A DNA stretch of 64,000 nt from Piscicola geometra (taxonomy: Eukaryota > Annelida > Clitellata > Hirudinida > Piscicolidae). Below, piece by piece: positions 13,425 to 43,874 of the stretch. Where the stretch lies: assembly GCA_943735955.1 (NCBI GenBank), contig OX030959.1, positions 2,715,772 through 2,779,771 of the forward strand. Reading direction: 5' to 3'. Under the pieces are notes generated by a model. The model did no database searches. It worked only from the letters and a program-made list of their open reading frames with translations, and was not told the origin of the DNA. Position 1 is the stretch's first letter; each line of letters starts with the position of its first letter. The position numbers and the translations under genes were made by a program.

Positions 13425-14048
13425 CGATATTAAGGTGGACCTCAGAATTCCCCAAGATCGTCACCCATGCAAAAAAAGTAATATAATATGAATGATTTTA
13501 TTATAAAAGTGTAAATCTGCCTGCTTGCAAAAAATGAACCGATATTTTCTGAAAAGCGTCGTTGAATGTCTGCTTGCGAAAACTGAAAAATCAGAAAATT
13601 ATTTCTATAAAATATAATATCTTAATTTATATCCATAAATACAAAAAAAATAGGTGAAAGAATATTTGAGTAAGCAAATCATAATTTAGCTTCAGGCAGG
13701 TATCATAACTACGCCTACACAAAATATATTACTGAAGAAAATTCTGTTTTATGCTATGGTTGACGATCATGCTTGTATTAAAATATGAGTTGAGAAATTA
13801 TTTTATTTGAAAAATTGAGAGTTAAAATGGACCTCAGGACCCCAATAGCATCGCTGCCCATACATACTCACAATTTATTACTGCATTAAACAATTTTATT
13901 CCATGGTAGACGATTATGCTTATATCAAAATAGATATAGAAATAAAATTGTTGAAAAAAGTGGGGGGGTCCACATTAAGGTGGACCCCCCCACTAAAAAA
14001 AAGTGGGGGGGTCCTGACCCCAGGACCCCCCCAGGATCGCCGCCCATG
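13425..14048. repeat. Repeated copies of the hAT right terminus
   Basis: Three diverged copies of the motif GGTGGACCTCAG...GATCGYCGCCCATG end near 13470, 13862 and 14048. The upstream sequence is also shared: GACGATCATGCTTGTATTAAAATATGAG near 13763 resembles GACGATTATGCTTATATCAAAATAGATA near 13910, and TGCTTGCAAAAA(G)TGAACCG occurs near 13060 and 13523. The last copy also carries a G-rich hairpin around 13960-14030. This is consistent with tandem duplication of the terminal region, or with repeated transposase-binding motifs. Confidence 0.6.
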
Positions 14049-14056
14049 ATAAATAC

Positions 14057-15508
14057 ACGTGTTTATTGAATATTGTGTTATTTTAAAATTATAGAATAAC
14101 ACGAGAAACTCTGATTTAATTTTTTAGTGATATGTTGTGAGCTCTGAATAGATTTTTAAAACTTTTTTATTCAAAAAAATGTTTTAATTAACTATTACTA
14201 GTTATAATTATGCAATTTTCTCTGTGAAAACATGTTTAATGCTTATTAATTACAATACATTTGGAAATTTTCACATTTTTTCTGCGTATTAGATACAAAA
14301 TTAATATATATTATTTATTTTTACTTTCAAATGTGCCTCTATTAAACAGAATTAGGAGAAAAATGAGACCCATCTAGAAGAATTTTCAACGTTTTCGTTT
14401 TCTAATTTTCCTCTAAAATAAAGTTTTCAATGCGTTAAAAAGACAGCTCATAAATAAAAAGACAAACATAATGTGATTTTTAAAAAAATCTCTGCTGATA
14501 TTAAAACCGTTTCTTGCGAGGTGCGCTTACATAAAGTACTGGAAAGAGACGAAAATTAAATTGAATAGGCATTTCAATGGTGTGGCACCATTCTTCATGC
14601 ATCGTGGTCAAAGACATATCAAGAACTTCGAGTGCAAAGTTATGACTAAATGCTTTTTGAAAAAGTGAAAACCAACATATTATTTATTTAAAAATCAACC
14701 TCGGCTCAGCAGATCTGGTATCAAATAAGAAAGTGTCTATTCGCACTGCGGAGTGCACTTAACTTAACATACGCCCATTCGCACTTCAGCAATCAACGTC
14801 GTTAATTATATCCATGAAAATTGTATACCATGAAAATTTCACAATGAAGCCACTGCGATATTTTTTTCTTTAAAATCTCAGGATAAACAAACACTTTTTT
14901 TATATACATGTATATTTTTTAATCATTCATATTTTTTCATATTGAAACTATTTTTTTTTCTTAAAAAAATATAGGATTAAAGTTCGGTTTTTGTTCAAGG
15001 ATTCATTACAATATAATTTGAACTAAACAACAAGATTAAAAACTTCACAATGTAAATAATGTTAAAATATTTTGATGTATTTTTGAAATAATTTATTAAG
15101 TTTATTAAGTTATTTTTCCACTTTTAACCACTCTTTACTTAAGCTCTCTTTTCATAACTCATGCATCAGTTTTATAAATTAAAACTTTTTATTTAAAAGA
15201 CTAATTATTAGTCACTAATATAAGAAAATACTAATTCAACAGATTTCAAATATATTAAAATAGAACTAATAAGTTTTAGATTTATAATTAGACAGTTTCA
15301 GAGCAGTTTTTTTTAATTCTTCAAAAACTTTCAAGCTTATAAGTTGAAATAAAACCAAAATGAGAGAAAATAAAACTCAAAAGCAAGACAATATACATTT
15401 ATTAACAGGTTACAATACTTTGAGAATTCATTATTCTAACAATACTTTTTATAAATAATTTTTTTTTATAATTTGAAAATTTACAATGAATCTACCTCTC
15501 TGCTGTAG
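14057..15508. other. AT-rich DNA between the hAT element and the first visible helicase exon
   Basis: No exon was recognised. Upstream exons of the plus-strand helicase, encoding its charged N-terminus, could lie here or left of the hAT element, which would then sit in an intron. I could not identify them. Confidence 0.35.
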
Positions 15509-17818
15509 ATGATTTGAAACAACTGGTGGCTTCTATTTCCACAAACCCCTCTTTTGAGACACTCAGAAAGCATGTTGGAGACAGAACCTTGGACGCTGTC
15601 AAAAACATGGGCTTTGTAGAAATGACAGACATCCAAGCCAAATCTATTCCGTACCTTCTCAATCTCAAGTCTAGACAGATTTATATATATATATATATAT
15701 ATTTATTTATTTATTAGCTTTTTAAAAAAGCATACCTAAATATAAAACACTTGAAACTTTTTTTAGTACCATATCTAAACATTAAGCTTTTTTAATCAAC
15801 AATAACTTCAACAATAAATATTTCAATACTATCTTTCCAACATCATAAATAAAATATAACACCACTGCCACTATAAAACAATTAAACTCTTTCCACAACC
15901 ATCACCACACTTCCATTACAATAGTGACGTTTTGGGTGCAGCAAAGACGGGCAGTGGCAAGACACTTGCCTTCCTGATTCCAGTGGTCGACCTGATCAAC
16001 AAGCTGCACTTCAAGCAGAGGAACGGCACAGGAGCTGTCATCATCTCGCCCACCAGAGACCTCGCCACACAAACCTTCCATGTTCTCAAGGTGGAAGTCA
16101 TAGGGGCGTAGCAGAATAATAAGGAGTATAATGGTAATCACTCATAGCAACTTGCATTATTTCATTATCTCCATCATAACCATCATCATGGGTAACCACT
16201 CTCAGCTTGACCAATGGTTGATGGTACAAGGTTCGAGTGAAATTTATGACTTAGTAGCTCATAGGTGCAAATGAAAATTTGCAATATATTTGGCGTCGAA
16301 AACCGTTTGGGTTCTACTTCACTATAATAATGCTTGTCGTTATAACTATAATCTTCATTATCGCTACCATCATTGGTGTCAGCAACATCATTTCCACCAT
16401 CATCATCTTCATTTGCGTGCCCGGGCGCTATACAAAAATGACAATTACTATTATTATTATTATTGACATCATCACCAACACCATCATCATCTTCATTGAC
16501 GTCATCACCACCACCACCATCATCATCTTCATTGACGTCATCACCACCACCACCATCACCATCAAACCATCATTGCGACGGCAGGAGTTGATGAAAGGCC
16601 ACAACCAGACGACAGGCTTGGTGATGGGTGGGGGAGACAGGAGGGAGGAGGCAAAGTTGCTGTCGCGTGGAGTCAACATCTTGGTGGCGACTCCTGGAAA
16701 GCTCCTCGATCATCTTACGGTACACCTCTTTCATCTTTGCATAGGAAGTATTCATGCAGATTTGATTAATTGCGTTTGAATTGTATTTAGGTTGATTGTA
16801 ATTAAAATAAATTGTATAAATGTTTTCAATATGATCAGTGCTCATTGGACAGTCTTCCACTCATGCAGAACACAGAAGGTTTCCACTACAAGAACCTCAA
16901 GTTGCTGATCATCGACGAAGCGGATCGGATCTTGCAGGTGCTGTACTTGTAACCAATTATTATCTTACATTGACTATTAATTATAGTCACAATATTACAA
17001 TGGCAACGACGAATATTATTGACGTGGCGTAAACCCGAACGAGCTTCAAGACCACTCGGTTATAGAAAATGTAGTAATAATAATAGTAAATAAATCAATT
17101 GTAAATATGAATATTTTTTATGTTAGTGAATGTTAGTGAATGAATGCCATACTTTTTTTGGACTTTGTTAATCGTTGTTACTTCTCCATTACAGGTGGGA
17201 TTTGCCAAGCAAATGAAGCAGATTCTAGACCTGCTGCCAAGTCAGTTAATAATAATAATAATAATAACGACGAGCATTATTATAGTGGCGTATAACCCGA
17301 ACGGGCTTCCATGCCACTCAGGCTGCGTATTTTCATTTGCGCTTTTGGGTTACTAGGGCATTGATTGCACTCGAACCTAGGACCTTTCATTATTGGTCAA
17401 GCCGACAGTCGTTGCCGACTCGGTTACCGGTTCACCGTCCTATTAGCATCATTTCTAAACACAACCACGTTCATTCACTTTTCTCATATGGAGGACTCTA
17501 AACAACTTGCATTGATGCCATCTCATTTCCTTTTGAATCTTAAGACTTCCATAACCCTCTTTTATCCAATTCTTTTGCACCCTTTCTAATCCAGCATGCC
17601 ACCATCCACAGGAAAGAGGACTACAGCGCTCTTCTCTGCCACGCAGACCAGGGACACTGAGGATCTGGCAAGAATTTCGCTTGTCGAACCTGTCTATATC
17701 GGTCAGTTGGGATTGATTGGGGTCTTGTGCAGGCTCGCACCGCGTCACAGAAATAAAAATTTTATTTTTATTTTTTCGCTAGTCCACTTCATCATTATCA
17801 TCATCAATCATCATCATC

Positions 17819-17853
<35 letters not shown>

Positions 17854-19148
17854 ATCATCATCATCATCATCAAATCAGGAGCTGATGACGATGACAAGGA
17901 AGCGAGTGTTAAAGGTCTAAAGCAGGTTGTTGTTGTGGCCGTTTGTATTTAAATATTGAAAATTAGATATTGCTTTAGAATCTTTAGCACCAGCACCAGC
18001 ATCATTTTAAAGAAAAAAATTTCAATTAATTTTAATTATAAAAATGTAATCAATTTTCATTAAATTTTTAAAATTATTTTTTATTAAAAAGTTAAATTAA
18101 TTTTAATTATAAACATTTGCATCACAGTACTACCTCTTGTGTCCCACGCAAGGTCGTCTGTATGCCCTTTACACCTTTCTGCTAGAGCACACCGATGAAA
18201 AGGTACTCATGATAGTAGTATTACTATAATCATCATCACTTCTTGTGGTCATGATAGTTGTATTACTATAATCATCATCACTACTCATAATCAGGTGATG
18301 GTTTTCTTTTCTACCTGCTTGAGTGTCCACTTCTTTCACAAGTTCTTCAACTACAACAGCCTGCCTGTTCTGTGCATCCATGTGAGTGGAGGGCAATTTG
18401 ATGGTGGATGTAGAAATTATTTGCATCCCATCCTGTCCACTTTTCCCACTTACCCACTTCTTTCCAACGACTCATTCTTTCCACCCACCATCGAAATACC
18501 CTCCAATCTTTCGCATCCAACCCAGGGCAAACTGAAGCAGCGAGAAAGGGCGATAGAAATGCGGAAGTTCCGCAAGGCGTCCAGTGCCATTCTTCTGTGC
18601 ACCGACGTGGCAGCCAGGGGCCTGGACATCCCGATGGTCGACTGGGTGGTGCAGTATGATCCCCCTATCGACTCCAAGGTGAGGGGGAGAAGAGGGGGTG
18701 TTTTTTTGGGTGGTTGGGTGAGTGGTTAGAGATGGAGCATATAGTTAGTGGATTGATGGGTGGTTGGAGGGGATTGAAGACCTGTGAGCTCGTTTAACAA
18801 TAGGATGGAAGCTAATACAATAAAATAATATACAATACAACGACGAATATTATTAACGTAGAGTAAACCAATAAAAATATTTTCGACCCTAACCTGACAC
18901 ACTCTCAGGAGTACATCCACAGGGTGGGTAGGACGGCCAGGGGTCGTGGGGGAAAGGGAAACGCCGTGTTGTTGGTGGCGTTGAATGAAATCGACTTTGT
19001 GGTCTACTTGAAGAACAACAAGCTGAAGTTGAAGGAGATGCTGATTGATTGGGAGGATGAGGCTGTGGTTACTGATGAGGTATGATGTCTAATAATAATA
19101 TTATTATTTATAATATTATTAATAATAGCATTAATAATAATTTTATTA

Positions 19149-19188
<40 letters not shown>

Positions 19189-19624
19189 CATTAATAATAT
19201 TATAAATAATAATAATAATAATAATAATAACAATAATAATAATAATAATAATATTATTATCATTATAAATAATGTATATTTATAATGAGGGTCGTATCGG
19301 AATTTCACCCACGTCAAGTAAATAGGCACTGTAGAATTCATTTGAGAGCTAAGTCTTAAAAGTCATTTTCTTTTACTTCCAATCCCTCCACCATCATTTC
19401 CTACTCCCAGGCACACCACCATCTCCTCCCACTCCCAACCAACCAAAAACCACTCCTAGTTAATCAAGAGAGTCAGCGCAGTAGATGCGTGTGTGCAGGA
19501 TGCGAAAGAAGCGTACGAGGCTCACCTGAGAGCATACGCTGGTCACCCGCTCAAGGACATCTTCAAGGTCGAGGAGGTGGACAAAGACTCAATCGCTCGG
19601 TCATTCGGTCTCGCCAAAGCGCCA
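15509..19624 (+). CDS. DDX18: DDX18/Has1-type DEAD-box RNA helicase, twelve exons of the helicase core
   Basis: Exons by frame and splice sites: 15509-15668, 15925-16090, 16585-16719, 16869-16937, 17195-17240, 17612-17701, 17879-17925, 18128-18202, 18295-18381, 18526-18678, 18909-19079 and 19460-19624. All phases match, giving 454 continuous codons. Motifs in order: Q motif [13 protein letters not shown], motif [10 protein letters not shown], Ia PTRDLATQ, Ib [53 protein letters not shown], then the Has1-type tail [10 protein letters not shown]...LKDIF...SFGL. Has1/DDX18 is a nucleolar ATP-dependent helicase for 60S ribosomal subunit assembly. Ia has Asp where Glu is usual, a conservative change. 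The residues for ATP binding and hydrolysis are intact, so the core looks functional. N-terminal exons and the short basic C-terminal exon were not found. The last donor could be CCA|gtatcg (used here) or a few bases later. Confidence 0.93.
15680..15717. repeat. Short (TA)n(TTTA)n microsatellite at a splice donor
   Basis: An AT-dinucleotide run followed by TTTA repeats begins about 12 bp after the donor of helicase exon 15509-15668. Confidence 0.85.
16190..16350 (+). repeat. tRNA-derived SINE, diverged copy, plus orientation
   Basis: The order of motifs is AGCTTGACCAATGG, a B-box-like GGTTCGAGTG, GTGCAAATGAAAATTTGC, CCGTTTGGGTT, then CACTATAATAATGCTTGTCGTTATAA. The same motifs occur in the opposite orientation at 17245-17437. 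The copy lies in the helicase intron between 16090 and 16585. Confidence 0.6.
16418..16566. repeat. GCGCTATA-type repeat end followed by ATT/ATC/ACC trinucleotide arrays
   Basis: CGGGCGCTATACAAAAATG is followed by ATT repeats and then by two near-identical units of ATCATCTTCATTGACGTCATCACC plus ACC repeats. The core matches the GCGCTATA repeats at 2475 and 43155-43320. This is intronic within the helicase gene. Confidence 0.55.
16993..17063 (-). repeat. SINE 3'-end fragment
   Basis: Carries CAACGACGAATATTATTGAC and GTGGCGTAAACCCGAACG followed by AGCTTCAAGACCACTC. This matches the tail half of the SINE at 17245-17437. Intronic in the helicase gene. Confidence 0.7.
17245..17437 (-). repeat. 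tRNA-derived SINE, near full length, minus orientation
   Basis: On the minus strand it reads as a tRNA-like head with a possible A box (GTGAACCGGTAACCGAGTCGG) and a B box (CTAGGTTCGAGTGC). A body follows (AGTAACCCAAAAGCGC, CAGCCTGAGTGGCATGG, AGCCCGTTCGGGTTATACGCC), and then a TTATTA-type tail. At least four further fragments of the same body occur in the window (16190, 16993, 18826, 48349). RNA polymerase III promoters of this kind are typical of SINEs. It sits 5 bp from the exon ending at 17240. Confidence 0.72.
17785..17876. repeat. (ATC)n microsatellite forming the intron before helicase exon 17879
   Basis: Repeated TCATCA and AATCATC units run to the AAATCAG acceptor of the next exon. 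The array therefore supplies the whole pyrimidine/purine context of that acceptor. Confidence 0.9.
18205..18290. repeat. Tandem duplication in the intron before helicase exon 18295
   Basis: Two copies of CATGATAGT(A/T)GTATTACTATAATCATCATCACT (starting at 18209 and 18250) are separated by TCTTGTGGT. Confidence 0.75.
18826..18872 (-). repeat. SINE 3'-end fragment
   Basis: ATACAATACAACGACGAATATTATTAACGTAGAGTAAACC matches the terminal part of the 17245-17437 SINE. Intronic in the helicase gene. Confidence 0.65.
19087..19275. repeat. (AAT/ATT)n microsatellite
   Basis: Alternating AAT and ATT runs make imperfect palindromes. Poly-Asn and poly-Ile/Leu open frames here are artefacts. It lies 8 bp after the donor of exon 18909-19079. 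Confidence 0.93.
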
Positions 19625-19690
19625 GTATCGGGTTGGTTGTGGCTTGGGAGGGGGAGAGGGTTGTGGTGTGTTAGTGGATGGGTTGATTAA

Positions 19691-19810
19691 TTGTGGTGTG
19701 GTTTAGGGAGGGTTGGTTAGGTGTGGTGTGGTTTAGGGAGGGTTGGTTTGGTGTGGTGTGGTTTAGGGAGGGTTGGTTAGGTGGAGTGTGGTTTAGGGAT
19801 GGCTGGTTAA
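19691..19810. repeat. 30-bp minisatellite, about four copies
   Basis: The unit GTGTGGTGTGGTTTAGGGAG plus GGTTGGTTAG repeats about four times with few substitutions. It lies directly downstream of the last visible helicase exon. Confidence 0.9.
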
Positions 19811-22800
19811 GCGCCTCAGTTGAGTGTCTTGGTGCTTTATTAAGTAATTAATCATTATCAATATCATCCATTGAGGGAGGGTTGGTGGTGGTGTGTTTGT
19901 GGGAAGGTTGGTTGTTTTGGGTGGGCTTTTATGGGTGTGTTAGTTATGGTTGGTGGTTGATGCGTGGAATAAAGATTAGATGTGTTTTCTTGAACGACTG
20001 TTCATTATGATAAGAGGAAAACATTCGACTATAGGAGGTTGGAAGAGGAAGATGCATGCAGGTGCAAGAAAGAAGCTAAGCCAAGGAGCTAAGTCACATA
20101 ATAACTTCAAAAAGATAAAATTTTCATAATTATATTTAATTTTAAGTTTGATTATTTGTCTTTAATAAAAAAACATTTAGACTTAATTTCCATTTAAATA
20201 TTGTACATCTGCATACAAGTACTGGTATGATGATCATTTTGATTCTGGAAAAGTAACATAATTATTCCGTATATATTTTAAAAAACAGATTTTAAAGAAG
20301 TAATTAAATCATTTTATAATAATTCAAATCATTTTAAAATGCTTTCGTGGATGAGACTTTTAGCCTTTAAAGTGGAAGAGCGGATCGTAAAGCAATTTCC
20401 TATGAGAATTGATGCGGTGGTGTGCGAATGCTTGCTGCTTTAAAAGTCAATTTTTTCGTATTTAGCATTTGTTTTTCGTCTTTGTAATTGGCTTAGACCA
20501 AAATGTAAAAGAATTGAAACACTGAATTATAATAAAAAACAACGCCCTAATTGATTCGGATTCCGGTCAGAGTATCAAGGTTTATGTGCGAGGGTTTGAG
20601 AAGTTCGTATGATTATCCGAGGTATTTCGTTTAATTTATTAAAATCTCAAAAAGATCACAAAAAAGTTGATCGAAACACGAAAATAATTCTAAAACTCGA
20701 ATAAACTTAAATGCTTGATGTGTAGCCATCTGAAGATACACTGTGTGTATTACAAACTCATGCACAATCTACAAGCATTGGGAGTGAGACTGCGGAATGA
20801 AAGACGATAAATGAAACGTTTAATAAATGTATGCGGGTATAACTCACTTATACACAGCTTCTATCTCACAATTAGGAAGCGAGTGAGTCTTTTAAAGCCG
20901 AGCCAGAACGACTGAGAACGTCGCTTGTCAATGCCAAAAAGCGTAATGTCATTAAGGGACGAATATGAATGCTTCTGCTGCAATGGCAATTAACAAAAAG
21001 CATGCTTCATTTAAGTTCGTTGTTTGGTTATTTACTTTTATCATTGTTTAAATGAAGATGAAGATTTAAAAAGACATTCGTCAGCTCTTTTCGCTCGAAA
21101 AACCGCAAATGGCTGTAATTAGTTCGATTCAAAGACTTCCAGTTAATTTTTTTCTTTTTAAATTAACTTTTTTCCCCGCCCTTCTATTAGACGCAAATAA
21201 CGACTGGAAGAAAGAATTATATATGATTTATCAGTAACATTACATTATAAAGACAATAATAAGTTCATGAAATAAATCTTTGGAGTATACTTTGCAGAGT
21301 ATGGCTGAAAAATCTTCAGTGAATGGAATACTTGACGGGTTTTCAGTGTGGTTCAAACGGTTGAGGGTGCTTATTGGAGGAGGGGAAGGAAATGGGCCTT
21401 CCACATTGAATATTATTTGTTGAAAGCATGTTCCTCATTGGAAAGGACATGAAGTAGCAGAAATCTCTAGAGTCTTCATAATATTTGAATATTTGAAAAT
21501 GAAAAGAAATAAAAATCAACGGATTGAAACTCAAAACTAGATTCTAAGACGGGTTCGAAAAGTATTTAAACCCGAAAGAAAAAAAATTAAAAGTTTAAAA
21601 AGAATCGAAAAATGGTCAAAAACGAATTAATACAAAGCAATTAACAAGTCTAGCACCGACGAGCGCACACGAACATCACTATTGCCAAATAAAGATCACC
21701 ATCTTGAATATTAAATTATAAATGTCGTGAATGTCATGAAATCAACAATAAAGAAGCGATTTCCATGGAGTTGGTGACGTCATTTGTCCCAAAATAAATG
21801 ATTTTTTGAATGTAAAAATCAATCAAAAACACTGAATAGGCATTAATTAGTAATTAACCTAAATGTTTTGACCAAGAGTAAATTTGGCAATAATGAGAAT
21901 AATCTTAATTTTTTTATTATATAAGAGTACTAATAATACTAATGTTTATACTACTTATAATTAACATAGTGAAAAAGATAATTATTATAACATTAAAATA
22001 ATGTTATTTAAAAAAATAATTTTAAAAAAGTTTACAATGGGCAACACAATTTTAAATAATTTAGAATACTGAAATGAAATGGGCCAATCCTTATTAATCT
22101 CTAAGTTATAAACACGAAAATTAAGACGAAAATATTCTATTTGGTTCCAGTTCTTTTGTAATCTTATATAAAGTAATGTGCAGTCTTACTATGCAGGAAA
22201 TAAAGAAAAACGTGTCAGTTAATATAATACATTTCAACTCAAAATGAGTTGTGTCTATTTTTATTAATTTTTAGGTGCTTAAAAAATGTTGAAAACCGGA
22301 AATAGAAATTGTTTTTTTCCGTTTTTGTAATTTGAAAGAATTTAATTGTAAGTTACACAATGCATGCAATATAAATAAACTTTATTTTTATATTTAAAAC
22401 TGAGACTATAATAATTATAATTTTTTTTATGTGCTAAACACGAATATTGAAACGGCAATGGAAAACTGGCTTCAGATTTTTGTTATCTTCAATAAAGTCG
22501 CAACAAGCAAGCCAATTGGGAGACAATTACGGATAATATTTTTACAACAAAAATACTTTAATTCTCAGATTTTTTATTATTTTATCTAAAGTTATTTCAG
22601 AAAAATCTCGTCGAAGTGTCCTTCAGTAGTCAGCTTACATTGCAGTGAGCCATTTTCCTTGAAAGATATGTCTTGGAAGACGTTCACTTGCCAGCTAAAT
22701 ACATTTACATAATTAAACAAAAGTTAAAATATCTTAAAGACTAGAACATCACACAAAGATACAATATGAGGTGCTTTTTCAGTCTTTATGAATTTCACGT

Positions 22801-22828
22801 TTGCCCAGTGGTGTTAATGATCAGTGGT
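19811..22828. other. DNA between two convergent genes, no exon recognised
   Basis: The missing C-terminal exon of the plus-strand helicase should lie here, because the next gene ends convergently at 22829. No candidate with an acceptor and a basic C-terminal sequence was seen. The rest is AT-rich with no recognisable gene or repeat. Confidence 0.4.
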
Positions 22829-42099
<19,271 letters not shown>

Positions 42100-42199
42100 C
42101 TGTATAAAAAAAATATGAAAAAAGTTTAATGAAACTTGTTTTTTTTCCAAATATTTTAAATAAGAAAACAAAAAAAATTAAAATGACAACAGTGGTGAT

Positions 42200-42302
42200 A
42201 ATAATGAAAAGGAAGATGATAGTGATAGTGATGATGATGATGATAATGATGATGATGATGATGATGATGATGATAAAGATGAGGATGAGGATGAAAATGA
42301 AG
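42200..42302. repeat. (GAT)n microsatellite
   Basis: GATGAT and AATGAT units lie about 100 bp upstream (minus-strand sense) of the acceptor of the first coding exon of the lectin gene. Confidence 0.9.
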
Positions 42303-42356
42303 AAGATGACAATGATTTCAAATGAGGCTGTGCGTCTGGGGATTCTATGGAAATAA

Positions 42357-43140
42357 TCTCCAGCTAATGATGCTTTCCTTTTATGTGTTTTCAGTCTTTC
42401 GTTCATTCATCCTTTATTGAATATGCAGATTCTATATGCGTCTCTTTTCATGAGTACATATGCATGTGTGCTGGTCTCTATGTGTATGTGAGAGCTCGTG
42501 TGCCAATGACAGAATTTATGGCTTAAGCAGTGAAGGCTAGTTTATGAGTAGGTCGAAAACGACTGGAAGGTACGATTTATTGCTATTGTTCGTATGATTA
42601 TAAGTGATTTTATTAGTTAGTTTTTTAGAAAGTATTAAAGGTTCTTTTTGTTTTGCAGGAAGATAATAACAATGCTTCATCGCAATATTGATACAAGTAG
42701 TCACTGGATCCTTGTAAATCTACATAAGTCTTCTCGTTACTCTCAAAAAGATTCTTCTCCGTTGGACCTTTTCGGAGCCTAATCGAACTTCTTTTTTTGC
42801 TACTTCACTTTAAATTCCATTTTATTTTTTCTTTATTTTTTAATTGTTTTTAAAAGTTTAAAATTGAATGAATAAAATAATTAGGCATTTTAATGAAAAA
42901 ATAATTATGTTTTATAAATTAATTTAAACATTTTATTCCTTAAATGAATTTTTTCTAAAGAGCGCTAGAAGGCTACGACACAGTCAATCGAAGCCAGAAA
43001 TGTCTTTCAAGAAACACAGAAATTTATCCTTCTTTTTGGATCAAAAGTTGAAAAATCGAAACAAAAATAAAGTTTTTCAATTGAATCAATTCAAAACTTC
43101 TGCACTGATAATTTGAAAAATAACGAAAAATCTATTAAAG
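42357..43140. other. AT-rich DNA upstream of the lectin gene's first coding exon
   Basis: Nothing recognised. The 5' untranslated exon and promoter of the lectin gene should lie somewhere upstream on the minus strand but cannot be placed. Confidence 0.35.
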
Positions 43141-43154
43141 GCGCGTAAATGGGT

Positions 43155-43320
43155 CAGTTATTTTAGCGCTATTTAAATTTATTCGATTGATTGATTGTGT
43201 TGCGTGAGTTCATAAGTCATTCGTATACATTGCAAACACTGAGGCTGAATAGCTAGTTTTCAACTCAGAATTTGAGAAAAGAGCGCTATAAAAATCTGTT
43301 TGATTGATTGATTGAGAATG
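43155..43320. repeat. Two adjacent GCGCTAT-ATTGATTGATTG repeat ends
   Basis: TTTTAGCGCTATTTAAATTTATTC followed by GATTGATTGATTG (about 43160-43200) is repeated as GAGCGCTATAAAAATCTGTT plus GATTGATTGATTG (about 43280-43315). Both match the repeat at 2475-2570. They appear to be tails of a dispersed element inserted twice or duplicated. Confidence 0.6.
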
Positions 43321-43440
43321 TTCTTTTTCGTAACACCATCACTAGCCTTTGGTTGCCCAAGGCCTAGCCTGCAAGACAGTACGACCGTAACCCTGGTTGG
43401 GAGACTGGATTGCACTTGTCGGAAGTGCTTCATTAGATTA
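43321..43440. repeat. Unclassified GC-richer segment, possibly a SINE body
   Basis: This block is more GC-rich than its surroundings and contains CCTGGTTGGGAGACTGGATTG, faintly reminiscent of the 3' half of 5S rRNA (TGGATGGGAGACC). It sits between two repeat tails and a LINE fragment. A 5S-derived SINE is possible but unproven. Confidence 0.25.
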
Positions 43441-43874
43441 GTGGTAGAATGAGAATGTTTAATTTTCCCGTTAAGATTAAAAACTTGCCCACTGCCTTTA
43501 GGTTGGCCGTTGACACTTTAATGTGTTCATTCGTCTTTAATTTTTGTGTTGCTGGGTAACCCAGATGCCTTTTCACGAACTGTAAGAGTTCAATTGCAAG
43601 AGAAATTATTTGGCGTGAGTCCAGCAATTCTACCATTCCTAAAAAGCGCAAGAAAATATTTTTAATGAAATATGCTCCTAACGGTCAAAGTGAACTTTAA
43701 CGAAAGTTATTCTAATGCATTGTACACTGAAAAAATGTATGCAGTCTCACGAGCTTTAAGAGTGGTGTCTCAACTAATGCTTAGAGACTGCTAAGAGGGC
43801 TTGAATTGGGAATAAATGTTTAAAAGACTGAACAGGCGCGTTTCAACCATACAGATTCTTCTGTCTTGCAACCA

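Larger units (their letters stand above)
9235..14048 (-). mobile_element. Complete hAT DNA transposon with TIRs and 8-bp TSD
   Basis: The left end reads CAAGGGCGGCGATC and the right end GATCGCCGCCCATG, whose reverse complement is CATGGGCGGCGATC. The octamer ATAAATAC flanks both ends exactly (9227-9234 and 14049-14056). Inverted termini, an 8-bp duplication and a minus-strand hAT transposase define a 4.8-kb hAT-superfamily element. The transposase has three in-frame stops, so this copy cannot make full-length enzyme. A 408-bp foldback MITE is nested near the left end. Near the right end the terminal motif recurs as diverged copies (about 13425-13470 and 13815-13862), pointing to duplication of the end. 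The exact target duplication implies modest age. Confidence 0.93.

Noticed and set aside
20350..20380. Candidate C-terminal helicase exon (AFVDETFSL then stop)
   Set aside because: Superficially like the FVDLN stretch of DDX18, but it lacks an acceptor and the basic tail.
43321..43440. 5S rRNA-like sequence
   Set aside because: Similarity is limited to about a dozen bases around TTGGGAGAC; the internal control region of a 5S gene is not present.
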